From Streptomyces griseorubiginosus (lineage in GTDB: Bacteria; Actinomycetota; Actinomycetes; Streptomycetales; Streptomycetaceae): DNA of 64,000 bases. The DNA lies in the NCBI RefSeq assembly GCF_001514195.1, contig NZ_KQ948734.1, positions 402,462 through 466,461 of the forward strand, given 5' to 3'. Shown here piece after piece: positions 18,665 through 28,825 of the stretch. Made by a program: the position numbers and the translations under genes. The number at the start of each line of letters is the position of its first letter. Within the stretch, counting starts at the first letter, position 1. The notes beneath the pieces are model-generated. The model saw only the letters and a list, made by a program, of their open reading frames with translations. It was not told the origin of the DNA and made no database searches.

Positions 18665-19519
18665 ATGACCGCCCAGATTCTCGATGGCAAGGCCACCGCA
18701 GCCGCGATCAAGTCCGATCTGACCGCCCGCGTGGCGGCGCTGAAGGAGAAGGGCGTCACGCCCGGCCTCGGCACGATCCTGGTCGGGAGCGATCCCGGCA
18801 GTCAGAAGTACGTCGCCGGCAAGCACCGCGACTGCGCGGAGGTCGGCATCGCCTCCATTCAGCGCGAGCTGCCGGAGACGGCCACGCAGGAGGAGATCGA
18901 GGCGGTCGTCCGCGAGCTGAACGCCGACCCCGCCTGCACCGGCTACATCGTCCAGCTCCCGCTGCCCAAGGGCATCGACGAGAACCGCATCCTGGAGCTC
19001 ATGGACCCGGACAAGGACGCGGACGGGCTGCACCCCATGAACCTCGGGCGCCTGGTCCTCAACGAGCCGGCCCCGCTGCCCTGCACCCCCAACGGCGTCC
19101 TCACCCTGCTGCGCCGCTACGGCGTCGAGATCAAGGGCGCGGAGGTCGTGGTCGTCGGCCGCGGTGTCACCATCGGCCGCCCGATGCCCCTCCTGCTGAC
19201 CCGCCGCAGCGAGAACGCGACGGTGACCCAGTGCCACACCGGCACCCGGGACCTCTCCGCGCACCTCAAGCGCGCCGACATCATCGTCGCCGCCGCAGGT
19301 TCCGCCCACCTGATCCGCCCCGAGGACGTGAAGCCGGGCGCCGCCGTCCTCGACGTCGGCGTCTCCCGCAACGCCGAGGGCAAGATCGTCGGAGACGTCC
19401 ACCCGGGCGTGGCCGAGGTCGCCGGCTTCATCTCCCCCAACCCGGGCGGCGTCGGCCCGATGACCCGCGCCCAGCTGCTCGTCAACGTGGTCGAGGCGGC
19501 GGAGCGCGGTGTCGGCTGA
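18665..19519 (+). CDS. folD: Methylene-THF dehydrogenase / cyclohydrolase
   Basis: A bifunctional enzyme converting 5,10-methylene-THF to 10-formyl-THF (284 residues, normal length), the cofactor used by PurN and PurH encoded nearby. Family motifs are [17 protein letters not shown] (catalytic Lys region), [18 protein letters not shown] and the NADP loop [11 protein letters not shown]. The ATG at 18665 follows GGGAGGATGG. The 3' end overlaps the start of the DUF3017 gene at 19509, so the two are coupled. Confidence 0.97.
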   Translation: MTAQILDGKATAAAIKSDLTARVAALKEKGVTPGLGTILVGSDPGSQKYVAGKHRDCAEVGIASIQRELPETATQEEIEAVVRELNADPACTGYIVQLPLPKGIDENRILELMDPDKDADGLHPMNLGRLVLNEPAPLPCTPNGVLTLLRRYGVEIKGAEVVVVGRGVTIGRPMPLLLTRRSENATVTQCHTGTRDLSAHLKRADIIVAAAGSAHLIRPEDVKPGAAVLDVGVSRNAEGKIVGDVHPGVAEVAGFISPNPGGVGPMTRAQLLVNVVEAAERGVG

Positions 19520-20336
19520 GGAACGGGGACCGAAGGAGCGGCGGATGGCGGCGCGGGCGACCGGGACGGCGGGCTCCGCGGGGCCGGCCGGGTCGGCGCG
19601 GGCCCAGGACGCCGGTTCCGGGCGGGCCCGGGACGGCGCTTCGGCGCAGGGCCAGGACGCCGGTTCGGTGGTGCGGGCTCAGGACGAGGGGCCGGCGCAG
19701 GATCAGGACGCCGGTTCGGTGCGGGCCCAGGACGCCGGTTCGGCTCATGTCCAGGATGACGGGGAGCCCGGGGCGGGGTCGGTGAGGGCCGGGAAGGCTC
19801 AGGAGTCCGGTGCGGCGGTTCCTGCCGCCGAGCGGGCCGACGGCGCCGACGGTGAGCCGGACCCCGCGGGCGACCCCGAGTCGGAGGCCGACATCGTCGT
19901 ACGGGACGCGATCAGCGCGCCCGACGTCGACGGCGTGCCACGGCGGGCCACCCGGCGGTTTCCGCTGTTCACCAGGGACACCGCGCGCCCCGAGGGCGGC
20001 GGCCGGGCCGCGCCGCGGGACGCTCCGGCGCCCGCCCGGCAGTGGCCGGTGCTCGCCGTGTCGGCCGCGGTGGGCCTCGGACTGCTGCTGACGGCGCTCG
20101 ACTCGTTCCGGGTCGGCACGCTGCTGATCGGGCTGGCCCTGCTCGCCGGTGCCGTGCTGCGCTGGCTGGTGCCCGACGTCGGCATGCTGGCCGTGCGCTC
20201 CCGCTTCACCGACATCGCGACCTACGGCGTGCTCGGCACCGCGATCGTCCTGCTGGCGATGATGGTGCAGCCGGACCCGTGGCTGGTGATCCCGTTCCTC
20301 AAGGACACCCTGCACTTCACGGTCACCAACAGCTGA
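19509..20336 (+). CDS. DUF3017 family membrane protein
   Basis: 275 residues. The C-terminal 100 form a DUF3017-type domain with three helices ([53 protein letters not shown]). The N-terminal 160 residues are disordered and contain a degenerate repeat of RAQDAGS, visible in the DNA as repeated CAGGACGCCGGTTC (about 19595-19745). The GTG at 19509 lies inside folD; the same folD-DUF3017 order is common in Streptomyces. Function unknown. Confidence 0.78.
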   Translation: MSAEERGPKERRMAARATGTAGSAGPAGSARAQDAGSGRARDGASAQGQDAGSVVRAQDEGPAQDQDAGSVRAQDAGSAHVQDDGEPGAGSVRAGKAQESGAAVPAAERADGADGEPDPAGDPESEADIVVRDAISAPDVDGVPRRATRRFPLFTRDTARPEGGGRAAPRDAPAPARQWPVLAVSAAVGLGLLLTALDSFRVGTLLIGLALLAGAVLRWLVPDVGMLAVRSRFTDIATYGVLGTAIVLLAMMVQPDPWLVIPFLKDTLHFTVTNS

Positions 20337-20354
20337 TCCCCGCGGGGGAGGCGC

Positions 20355-20392
20355 GGCGGTCCGCCCCCTCCCCCGATGAGGGACGGACCGCC
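20355..20392 (+). terminator. Terminator of the folD-DUF3017 operon
   Basis: GGCGGTCCG (20355-20363) and CGGACCGCC (20384-20392) form a 9-bp stem that can extend with a bulge, 18 bases after the DUF3017 stop. Confidence 0.65.
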
Positions 20393-20577
20393 GGCGCGCT
20401 CCACCCTCCCGCGCGGCGAGCGGGCTGTTCAACCGCTGTCGGTCCGCTGTGGCAGAGCAGTGACGGTTCCGGCACGGAGTGGGTGACCTGCCACGACCGC
20501 CCCGCGGCCAGGAACCGATCCGGCCCCCGACGTCGTCACTTGCCTGGGAGCAGGTGCGGACGCCGCGGAGGTGGGCG

Positions 20578-21090
20578 ATGAGTGGCTGGCAGGCGCTGCC
20601 CGACGATCTGCCGCCGGAGGTGCGGCACTTCGTCGAGCAGCTCAGGCGGCTCAAGGACCGCACCGGGCTCAGCCTGGTCGCGCTCGGCGCCCGCACCGCC
20701 TACAGCAAGTCCTCCTGGCACCGCTACCTCAACGCCACCCAGCCGCCGCCCCGGCAGGCCGTCGCCGCGCTGTGCCGGATCGCCGGCCTCGACGGCACCG
20801 ACGCCGAACGCCTCACCGTGCGCTGGGAGCTGGCGGTGCAGGCCTGGCCCCGGCCGGCCTCGGCCACGGAGGGCGACAGGGGCTCCGCCACCGTGGGCGG
20901 GAAGGTCTCCGGCGGCGAGCGCCGTGAGGTCTCCGGCGGCGAGGGATACGAGGACGACCCCACACTGCCGTGGTGGGACGAGCCGCCCCGTCGGAAGCCC
21001 GGCGGGATCAACCGGCTGCTGCTGGCCGCCGTCCTGCTGCTGGTGCTGCTGCTGGCGGTGGGGATCGCCGGTGCCGTGGCCTCTGGGTGA
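20578..21090 (+). CDS. XRE-type HTH protein with a C-terminal membrane helix
   Basis: 170 residues. Residues 10-75 are a helix-turn-helix of the XRE type (FVEQLRRLKDRTGLSLVALG, then YSKSSWHRYLNATQPP). A charged linker follows, and a Leu/Val helix (LLLAAVLLLVLLLAVGIAGAV) ends the protein, which would place the DNA-binding domain at the membrane. Its paralogue at 21301 shares the same HTH layout but has a large extracellular domain. The ATG at 20578 follows GGAGGTGGG. Linker residues 105-120 include a short VSGGE duplication. Confidence 0.75.
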   Translation: MSGWQALPDDLPPEVRHFVEQLRRLKDRTGLSLVALGARTAYSKSSWHRYLNATQPPPRQAVAALCRIAGLDGTDAERLTVRWELAVQAWPRPASATEGDRGSATVGGKVSGGERREVSGGEGYEDDPTLPWWDEPPRRKPGGINRLLLAAVLLLVLLLAVGIAGAVASG

Positions 21091-21163
21091 GCCGGGAACT
21101 GCCGTGGCGGGCGTTATTTCCGATGTGTTCCTCGTGTGGCGATGTATTGACAAGTTTGCGGTT

Positions 21164-21204
21164 TTGACACGGCACTGTTCGACAGCGTCGATAACGTGTC
21201 GAAC
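21164..21204 (+). promoter_or_regulatory. Promoter and inverted repeat upstream of the second XRE gene
   Basis: TTGACA (21164-21169), an 18-base gap and TCGATA (21188-21193) form a plausible promoter. A perfect 8-bp inverted repeat, GTTCGACA (21177-21184) and TGTCGAAC (21197-21204), spans the -10 region. The placement suits a repressor site, possibly for the HTH protein encoded next. Confidence 0.5.
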
Positions 21205-21300
21205 TTGCCGATACACCCGTGCGCACGTGCCCGGAATGCTGGGATCCTTGCAGCGCACGTGAGCACCACAGCACCGACCGGGGGGAAAGAGGGGGGAGCA

Positions 21301-23889
<2,589 letters not shown>

Positions 23890-23940
23890 CCGAACCGCTC
23901 GACGCCGAGTTTTCTCGACGGCTCTGTCACGAGCGTGCAC

Positions 23941-23974
23941 GGGCCCTGTTCCGGTTTCCGCCGGAACGGGGCCC
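23941..23974 (+). terminator. Terminator of mdh
   Basis: GGGCCCTGTTCCGG (23941-23954) and CCGGAACGGGGCCC (23961-23974) form a 14-bp stem with one T-G pair and a 6-base loop, followed by GTTTTTCG. Confidence 0.9.
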
Positions 23975-24035
23975 GTGGCCGTTTTTCGCCCTACGGTCGA
24001 AGCCCTGCCCGGTGGGGTGATTCGGGGGATGCGCG

Positions 24036-25016
24036 ATGAACGGCTGGCACGACGGGAACGGCTACGACTCCGGTTCCGCGGCGGAGCACGGACCGAGCGA
24101 GGAGCGAGGCCGAGCGGCCTGGAACTCGGGGGAGACGCAGGCGGGGGAGCGGCCGCCGTGGGCTCCGGCCGAGACGCGTGCGGGCGAGCGGCCCCCGTGG
24201 GCCTCGGCCGAGACGCAGACCTCCTTCGTGCCGCCCCGGGGCCAGGAGCTCACGCCGCCGTGGTCCGCGGCGCCGACGCAGGTCTCGCCCCTCGTACCCC
24301 TTCCGTCCGGTCCGGTGGGCTCTCCTTTCCCGCCGGCTCCCGCGAGCCCGGCGCCCCACCGGGTCGGACGCGTGTTCGCCGCCCTCGCCGTGGCCGTCCT
24401 GGTCGGGGTCGCGGTCGGTGCCGGTGTCTGGTTCCTGCTCCGGGACACCTCGCTGGGGTCTCGCTCCGGGGCGGTTCCGGCTCCGAGCGTCACGGCGGAC
24501 GCGTCGTCGAAGAGGGAATCGCAGAAGGAATCGGAGTCACCCTCCCCCTCCACCTCCCCGGCCCCCGGATACCACCGCACCCTCGACCCCGTCGGGTACG
24601 CCGTCGAGGTGCCCCAGGGCTGGACCCGCACGGAGAAACAGGGCCAGGCCGCTCCCGTCGTCGCCTACGAGGACCCCGCCGACGGCCGCCGGCTCCAGAT
24701 CTTCCGCCTCGCGGAGGACACTCCGGCCCGCTCCCTGGACCTGGCGGAGAACGACCCCGGCTACGGCTTCGCGCGCCAACCGGGTTCCCAGGTCCTCGAC
24801 CGCGCCTCGGGAGCCACCTGGTCCGAACTCGCCTACCGCTACGACGACTCGGACCTCGGCGCCCGTCAGGTCGTCGACCACCGTTTCGAGGCCGCCGACG
24901 GCACGCTGTACGCGATCCGCGCCACCGGCCCCGCCACCCTGTCCCCGGCCCAGGTGCGCGAGCCGCTCACCAGGGCGCTGAGCTCCTTCTGCCCCACGGG
25001 GGCCCAGTGCGGCTGA
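24036..25016 (+). CDS. Membrane-anchored protein with extracellular domain
   Basis: 326 residues, family not named. A Pro/Glu-rich cytoplasmic N-terminus with a repeated GERPPWA(P/S)AET unit (residues 32-60) leads to one transmembrane helix (FAALAVAVLVGVAVGAGVWFLL). A Ser/Pro spacer follows, then a globular domain of about 140 residues (GYAVEVPQGWTRTEKQ, DPADGRRLQIFRLAED) that ends with a close Cys pair (FCPTGAQC). It is a paralogue of 30985-32286, which has the same layout and the same final Cys pair. The ATG at 24036 follows GGGGGATG. The stop lies inside a 15-bp tandem repeat. Confidence 0.62.
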   Translation: MNGWHDGNGYDSGSAAEHGPSEERGRAAWNSGETQAGERPPWAPAETRAGERPPWASAETQTSFVPPRGQELTPPWSAAPTQVSPLVPLPSGPVGSPFPPAPASPAPHRVGRVFAALAVAVLVGVAVGAGVWFLLRDTSLGSRSGAVPAPSVTADASSKRESQKESESPSPSTSPAPGYHRTLDPVGYAVEVPQGWTRTEKQGQAAPVVAYEDPADGRRLQIFRLAEDTPARSLDLAENDPGYGFARQPGSQVLDRASGATWSELAYRYDDSDLGARQVVDHRFEAADGTLYAIRATGPATLSPAQVREPLTRALSSFCPTGAQCG

Positions 25017-25065
25017 GTCCAGTGCTGTTGAGCCAAGTGCGCCTGAGTCGAGTGCGGTTGAGTCA
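25006..25065 (+). repeat. 15-bp tandem repeat, four copies, across a stop codon
   Basis: Four consecutive 15-base units begin AGTGC and carry TGAG at positions 9-12: 25006-25020, 25021-25035, 25036-25050 and 25051-25065. The TGA in the first unit is the stop of the upstream gene. The units differ at up to five positions. Confidence 0.85.
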
Positions 25066-25308
25066 CCGCCCCGACCCGACTCCGGTACCAGCAGCCGCCG
25101 TACGACCCGGACCTGACCGCCGGTCGCGGCAGCCGGTCGCCGTTACACCGGACGCGCGCCCCGGTCCGACCGCCCGAGCCGGTTCGTGACTCGTCCTCGG
25201 CGACGGCACCACGGAGCATCAGCAGACCGACGACCGGATTCAGCAGGGAGAGCACGGCGGCTCCTCGGGTCAACTGGGGCGCGGGCGGCGGCGGTTGGAG
25301 CCACCGGC

Positions 25309-26748
25309 TCAGCGGCGGGCTGAACGCGATAGTACTCGTTTCCCGCCGAACGCGATAGTGCGCGAATCCCCGGACCGTTCGCGATGTCCGGCGATCACCA
25401 GCCCCGTGGCCGCCAGCACCAGCACGGCGACCGTGCGCAGGGCCGGGCCCATGCCGTGGGCGAGGTCGTGGTGGGCGGCCAGGACCGTGCCGGTGACGGC
25501 GACACCGAGAGCCGCGCCGATCTCGCGGGCCGAGGTGCCGAGACCCGAGGCGAGGCCCGCCCGGTCGGAGGGGAGCGCGGTGGCGACCCCCAGGGTGAGC
25601 GCGGGCATGGAGAGCCCGGTGCCGGCCGAGATGACCAGCAGCCAGCAGGCGTACAGCGGGTAGGGCGTGCCGGCGTCCACGGTGGACGCGCCCAGCAGGC
25701 CGAGGCCGATCAGGGCGAGACCGCCGGCGATGACGGGCATGGGCCGGCCGGACCAGCGGGCGGCCAGTCGCGGCAGCGCCGCCATGCCGACGATCAGCGG
25801 CAGGATCGCGACCCCGGTCAGGGCGGGGCCGTAGCCCTTCACTCCTTGCAGGTACTGCGAGTTGACGTAGAAGAGGGAGAACAGGCCGAAGAAGCCGGTC
25901 GCCATGCCGAGGGTGGTGGAGCGCAGCCGGGGGGAGGCGAACAGGCGCGGGTCGAGGAGCGGGGCGCGGGAGCGCAGGGAGTGCGCGGTGAAGGCGGCGA
26001 CGAGGGCCGCGCCCGCCGTGAACGCGGTCAGGATGCCCGGTGAGGTCCAGCCGTGGACGGGGCCCTCGATGATGCCGAAGAGGGTGGCCACCAGGCCCGC
26101 GGTGAGCAACAGGGTGCCGAGCGGGGCGAGTTGCTGCCGAGGGGCGCGTTCCGTGCGCGGGGTGGTGACGGCGACGGCACCGGCGAGCAGGGCGGCCAGC
26201 GGGACCATCAGTGCGAACAGGGCACGCCAGGTGAGGAACTGGCCGACCAGACCGCCGCCCAGGTTGCCCAGCATGCCGCCGATGCCGATCGCCAGGGTCC
26301 AGGAGGCCATCGCCCGGGCCCGTCCCTCGGGGCCCGCGAGACGCATCAGGATCGACATGGTCGCCGGGGTGATCAGCGCGGCCCCGGCTCCGGAGACGCC
26401 CCGGCCGGCCACGAGGAGCGCCGGGCTCTGGGCCAGCGCGCTGGTGGCGGCGCCTGCCGCGAACAGGGCCAGGCCGGTGAGCAGGGCGCCCTTGTGGCCG
26501 TGGCGGTCGCCCAGGGCGCCGGCCGGGATGAGGAGCGAGGCGAAGGCGATGACGTACGCGTCGACCGTCCACAGCAGTTCGCTGGAGGTGGGGTGCAGCG
26601 CCGACGAACTCAGCTGCGGGATCAGGAGGTTGATGGCGGCCACCATGCTCTGGGCGACCAGCACGCAGGCACACAGGGCGAGCAGGGTGGAGCGTTTCAG
26701 GGCCGGCGCGGTGGCCGCCGGGGCCGGGGCGAGGGCAGGCGAAGGCAT
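25309..26748 (-). CDS. MFS transporter (DHA2-type exporter)
   Basis: 479 residues with about 14 predicted membrane segments, the size and layout of the 14-helix drug:H+ antiporter group. Motifs include LLWTVDAYVIAFASLLIPAG near residue 60, GALGDRHGHKGALL (the loop 2-3 motif A) and GRGVSGAGAALITPATMSIL (motif C region). It probably exports a small toxic compound; the substrate is unknown. The ATG at 26748 has an excellent site (TGGAGGAG). It is divergent from a LysR regulator 94 bases away, with a perfect palindrome between them. That is the usual arrangement for a regulator controlling its neighbouring exporter. Confidence 0.88.
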   Translation of the reverse strand: MPSPALAPAPAATAPALKRSTLLALCACVLVAQSMVAAINLLIPQLSSSALHPTSSELLWTVDAYVIAFASLLIPAGALGDRHGHKGALLTGLALFAAGAATSALAQSPALLVAGRGVSGAGAALITPATMSILMRLAGPEGRARAMASWTLAIGIGGMLGNLGGGLVGQFLTWRALFALMVPLAALLAGAVAVTTPRTERAPRQQLAPLGTLLLTAGLVATLFGIIEGPVHGWTSPGILTAFTAGAALVAAFTAHSLRSRAPLLDPRLFASPRLRSTTLGMATGFFGLFSLFYVNSQYLQGVKGYGPALTGVAILPLIVGMAALPRLAARWSGRPMPVIAGGLALIGLGLLGASTVDAGTPYPLYACWLLVISAGTGLSMPALTLGVATALPSDRAGLASGLGTSAREIGAALGVAVTGTVLAAHHDLAHGMGPALRTVAVLVLAATGLVIAGHRERSGDSRTIAFGGKRVLSRSARR

Positions 26749-26810
26749 GGCTCCTCCAGGGAGCGGGACGGTGGTGTGGGATGCCCTGTCACCGTAGGCT
26801 CGGCGGTGTC

Positions 26811-26826
26811 CTGCACTCCAGTGCAG
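26811..26826. promoter_or_regulatory. Palindrome between LysR and MFS genes
   Basis: CTGCACT (26811-26817) and AGTGCAG (26820-26826) form a perfect 16-base palindrome with a 2-base centre, 17 bases before the LysR start. It is a probable LysR operator controlling both genes. Confidence 0.6.
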
Positions 26827-26842
26827 CCTTTGCAAGGGATCG

Positions 26843-27757
26843 ATGCGTGTGACGCAACTGGATCTGAATCTGCTGGTCGCCCTCGATGTCCTGCTGGAGG
26901 AGCAGAGCGTCGGGGGTGCCGCCCGGCGCCTGCATCTGTCGGAGCCCGCGATGTCCCGCACCCTCGGCCGGATCCGCAAGGCGCTCGGCGACCCCGTGCT
27001 GGTGCGCGCCGGGCGGCAGATGGTGCCGACCCCGCACGCACTGGCCGTACGCGCCGAGGTGAGCGCGGTGGTGGAGCGGGCGCGGGCCCTGTTCGCGCCC
27101 GGGCGGGACGTCGATCTGCGCACGGTGGAGCGGACGTTCACGATCCTCGGGCACGACACCGTCGCCGCGGCCTGCGGGGCGGCCCTTCTGCGGCGGGCGG
27201 CCGCCGAGGCGCCCGGGGTGCGCATCCGGTTCCTGGCCGAGAGCCATGTGGACCTGCCGTTCCTGCGGGAGGGGACCGCCGATCTGGAGGTCGGGGTCGT
27301 GGACACGGTGGCGCCCGAGGTGCATGTGGAGGCGCTGCACGAGGACCGGATGGTCGGGGTCGTACGGTCCGGACATCCCTTGCTGGAGGGGGAGTTGACG
27401 GCGGAGCGGTTCGCCGGGGCCGAGCATCTGACCGTGTCCCGGCGGGGCAGGCTGCGCGGGCCGGTGGACGAGGCGCTCGCCGAACTGGGGCTGGAGCGGC
27501 GGGTGGTGGCGGCCGTCGCCACCTTCCCCTCCTCCCTCTTCGTCGTCCGGGACACCGACCTGGTCGGCCTGGTCGGCTCCTGGGCGCTGCCGCTCGCCAC
27601 CGCGCTCGACCTGGTCACCTTCGACGTACCGCTCCCGCTGCCACCGCTGCCGCTGGGTCTTGCCTGGCACCCGCGGCACGACGCCGACCCGGCCCACGCG
27701 TGGCTGCGCCGGACCGTACGGGAACTGCTGGTCGAGTGGCCGGACGCGCGAGCCTGA
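26843..27757 (+). CDS. LysR-family transcriptional regulator
   Basis: 304 residues, normal LysR length. Residues 5-65 are the winged HTH (LDLNLLVALDVLLEEQSVGG, then LHLSEPAMSRTLGRIRKALG), and the C-terminal part is the effector-binding domain. It probably controls the divergent MFS exporter at 25309-26748 through the palindrome at 26811-26826. The ATG at 26843 has AAGGG upstream; the GTG at 26849 is an alternative. Its stop lies in a duplicated 13-mer (CTGACGGGAGGTC) whose second copy reaches into the 3' end of the converging MarR-GNAT gene. Confidence 0.88.
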   Translation: MRVTQLDLNLLVALDVLLEEQSVGGAARRLHLSEPAMSRTLGRIRKALGDPVLVRAGRQMVPTPHALAVRAEVSAVVERARALFAPGRDVDLRTVERTFTILGHDTVAAACGAALLRRAAAEAPGVRIRFLAESHVDLPFLREGTADLEVGVVDTVAPEVHVEALHEDRMVGVVRSGHPLLEGELTAERFAGAEHLTVSRRGRLRGPVDEALAELGLERRVVAAVATFPSSLFVVRDTDLVGLVGSWALPLATALDLVTFDVPLPLPPLPLGLAWHPRHDADPAHAWLRRTVRELLVEWPDARA

Positions 27758-27790
27758 CGGGAGGTCGGGAGCCGGGTCTGACGGGAGGTC
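27754..27790. repeat. Duplicated 13-mer across the LysR stop codon
   Basis: CTGACGGGAGGTC occurs at 27754-27766 and again at 27778-27790, a 24-bp period. The first copy contains the LysR stop (TGA at 27755-27757). The second overlaps the last bases of the converging gene. Confidence 0.75.
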
Positions 27791-28685
27791 AGTTGCCCGG
27801 AGGGTGCAGTCGCTTCTCGAACCAGTGGTCGCCGTAGACGTGCTCGCTGTACGGCGGGATCTCCGTGTAGCCGCAGGCCCGGTACATCGCCCGGGCCTCG
27901 GTGAGGGACGCGTGGGTGTCGAGGCGCAGTGTGGTGAGGCCGCGCGTGGTGGCCTCCGTCTCCAGGGCGGCGAGGAGGCGACGGGCCAGGCCCAGCCGCC
28001 GGGCGTCCGGGTGGACCCATACGTGACGGAGTTCGCCGATGCCCGGTTCCAGTCGTCGCAGGGCTCCGCAGCCCACGGGGCGGCCCTCCTCGTACGCCAC
28101 CAGGAACGCGCCCGCGTCCCCCGAGACCTCCTCGGGACGGACCAGGTCGGACGGGTCGAAGCCCTCCGGGAAGCGGGCGTCGATGTCGGCGGCGTAGGCG
28201 TCGAGACAGGCGCGGGCGTCCGGGGCGGCGCCGTCGACCCGGGTCACGGTGATGCCGGCCAGGCGCAGCAGGCGCTGGGCGGTGCCGATCGCCTCGGTGA
28301 GGCGGTCGCGCTGGGGGCCGCTGAGCCCTTCGAGCAGACCGGCCGCCAGGGCGTCGGCCCGGCGGTTCTGTTCCGCGAGCTCGACCCGTCCGGCACGCGT
28401 CAGCTCGACCACCCGCAGTCGGCTGTCGCCCGGGTGGACACTGACCCGGACCAGGCCCTGGGCCTGGAGGGTCTTCGTCATCCGGCTCAGATAGCCGGCG
28501 TCCAGCCCGAGCCGGCCCCTGAGCTCGCGCAGCGAGACCCCCTCGCCGATCTCGAACAGCAGCCGCGCCTCGCCGAGCGGACGGTCCTGGCCGAGGTAGT
28601 GGTCGTCGAGCGCGCCGATACGGCGGGTGAAGTAGCGGTTGAACCGGCGGAACTCCGCCACCTGCTCTGTCGACACCGGGTCCAT
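27789..28685 (-). CDS. MarR-GNAT fusion protein
   Basis: 298 residues. Residues 1-145 are a MarR-type winged HTH (ARLLFEIGEGVSLRELRGRL, GYLSRMTKTLQAQGLV). Residues 150-298 are a GNAT acetyltransferase (VWVHPDARRLGLARRLL for acetyl-CoA binding, AMYRACGYTEIPPY). Such fusions are common in actinobacteria; the acetyl acceptor is unknown. The ATG at 28685 lies only two bases from a perfect 9-bp-arm palindrome. This suggests autorepression and leaves little room for a conventional ribosome-binding site apart from AAAGG inside the palindrome. Its 3' end converges on the LysR gene. Confidence 0.88.
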   Translation of the reverse strand: MDPVSTEQVAEFRRFNRYFTRRIGALDDHYLGQDRPLGEARLLFEIGEGVSLRELRGRLGLDAGYLSRMTKTLQAQGLVRVSVHPGDSRLRVVELTRAGRVELAEQNRRADALAAGLLEGLSGPQRDRLTEAIGTAQRLLRLAGITVTRVDGAAPDARACLDAYAADIDARFPEGFDPSDLVRPEEVSGDAGAFLVAYEEGRPVGCGALRRLEPGIGELRHVWVHPDARRLGLARRLLAALETEATTRGLTTLRLDTHASLTEARAMYRACGYTEIPPYSEHVYGDHWFEKRLHPPGN

Positions 28686-28687
28686 AA

Positions 28688-28707
28688 CCTTTGACTGTAG
28701 TCAAAGG
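28688..28707 (-). promoter_or_regulatory. Probable MarR operator
   Basis: CCTTTGACT (28688-28696) and AGTCAAAGG (28699-28707) are perfect 9-bp arms around a 2-base centre, two bases upstream of the MarR-GNAT start codon. The position and AT-rich core fit an autoregulatory MarR site. Confidence 0.7.
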
Positions 28708-28825
28708 ATTGTCCGGGAGTCCATCAATCCGGCATTCCGGTTTCCGGTCCCCATCCGCACCTCTATGCTGATGGTTTGTCAACAAGCGACAACAGCACAG
28801 CTTTTGCACGCATCGGGGGAGTCGC

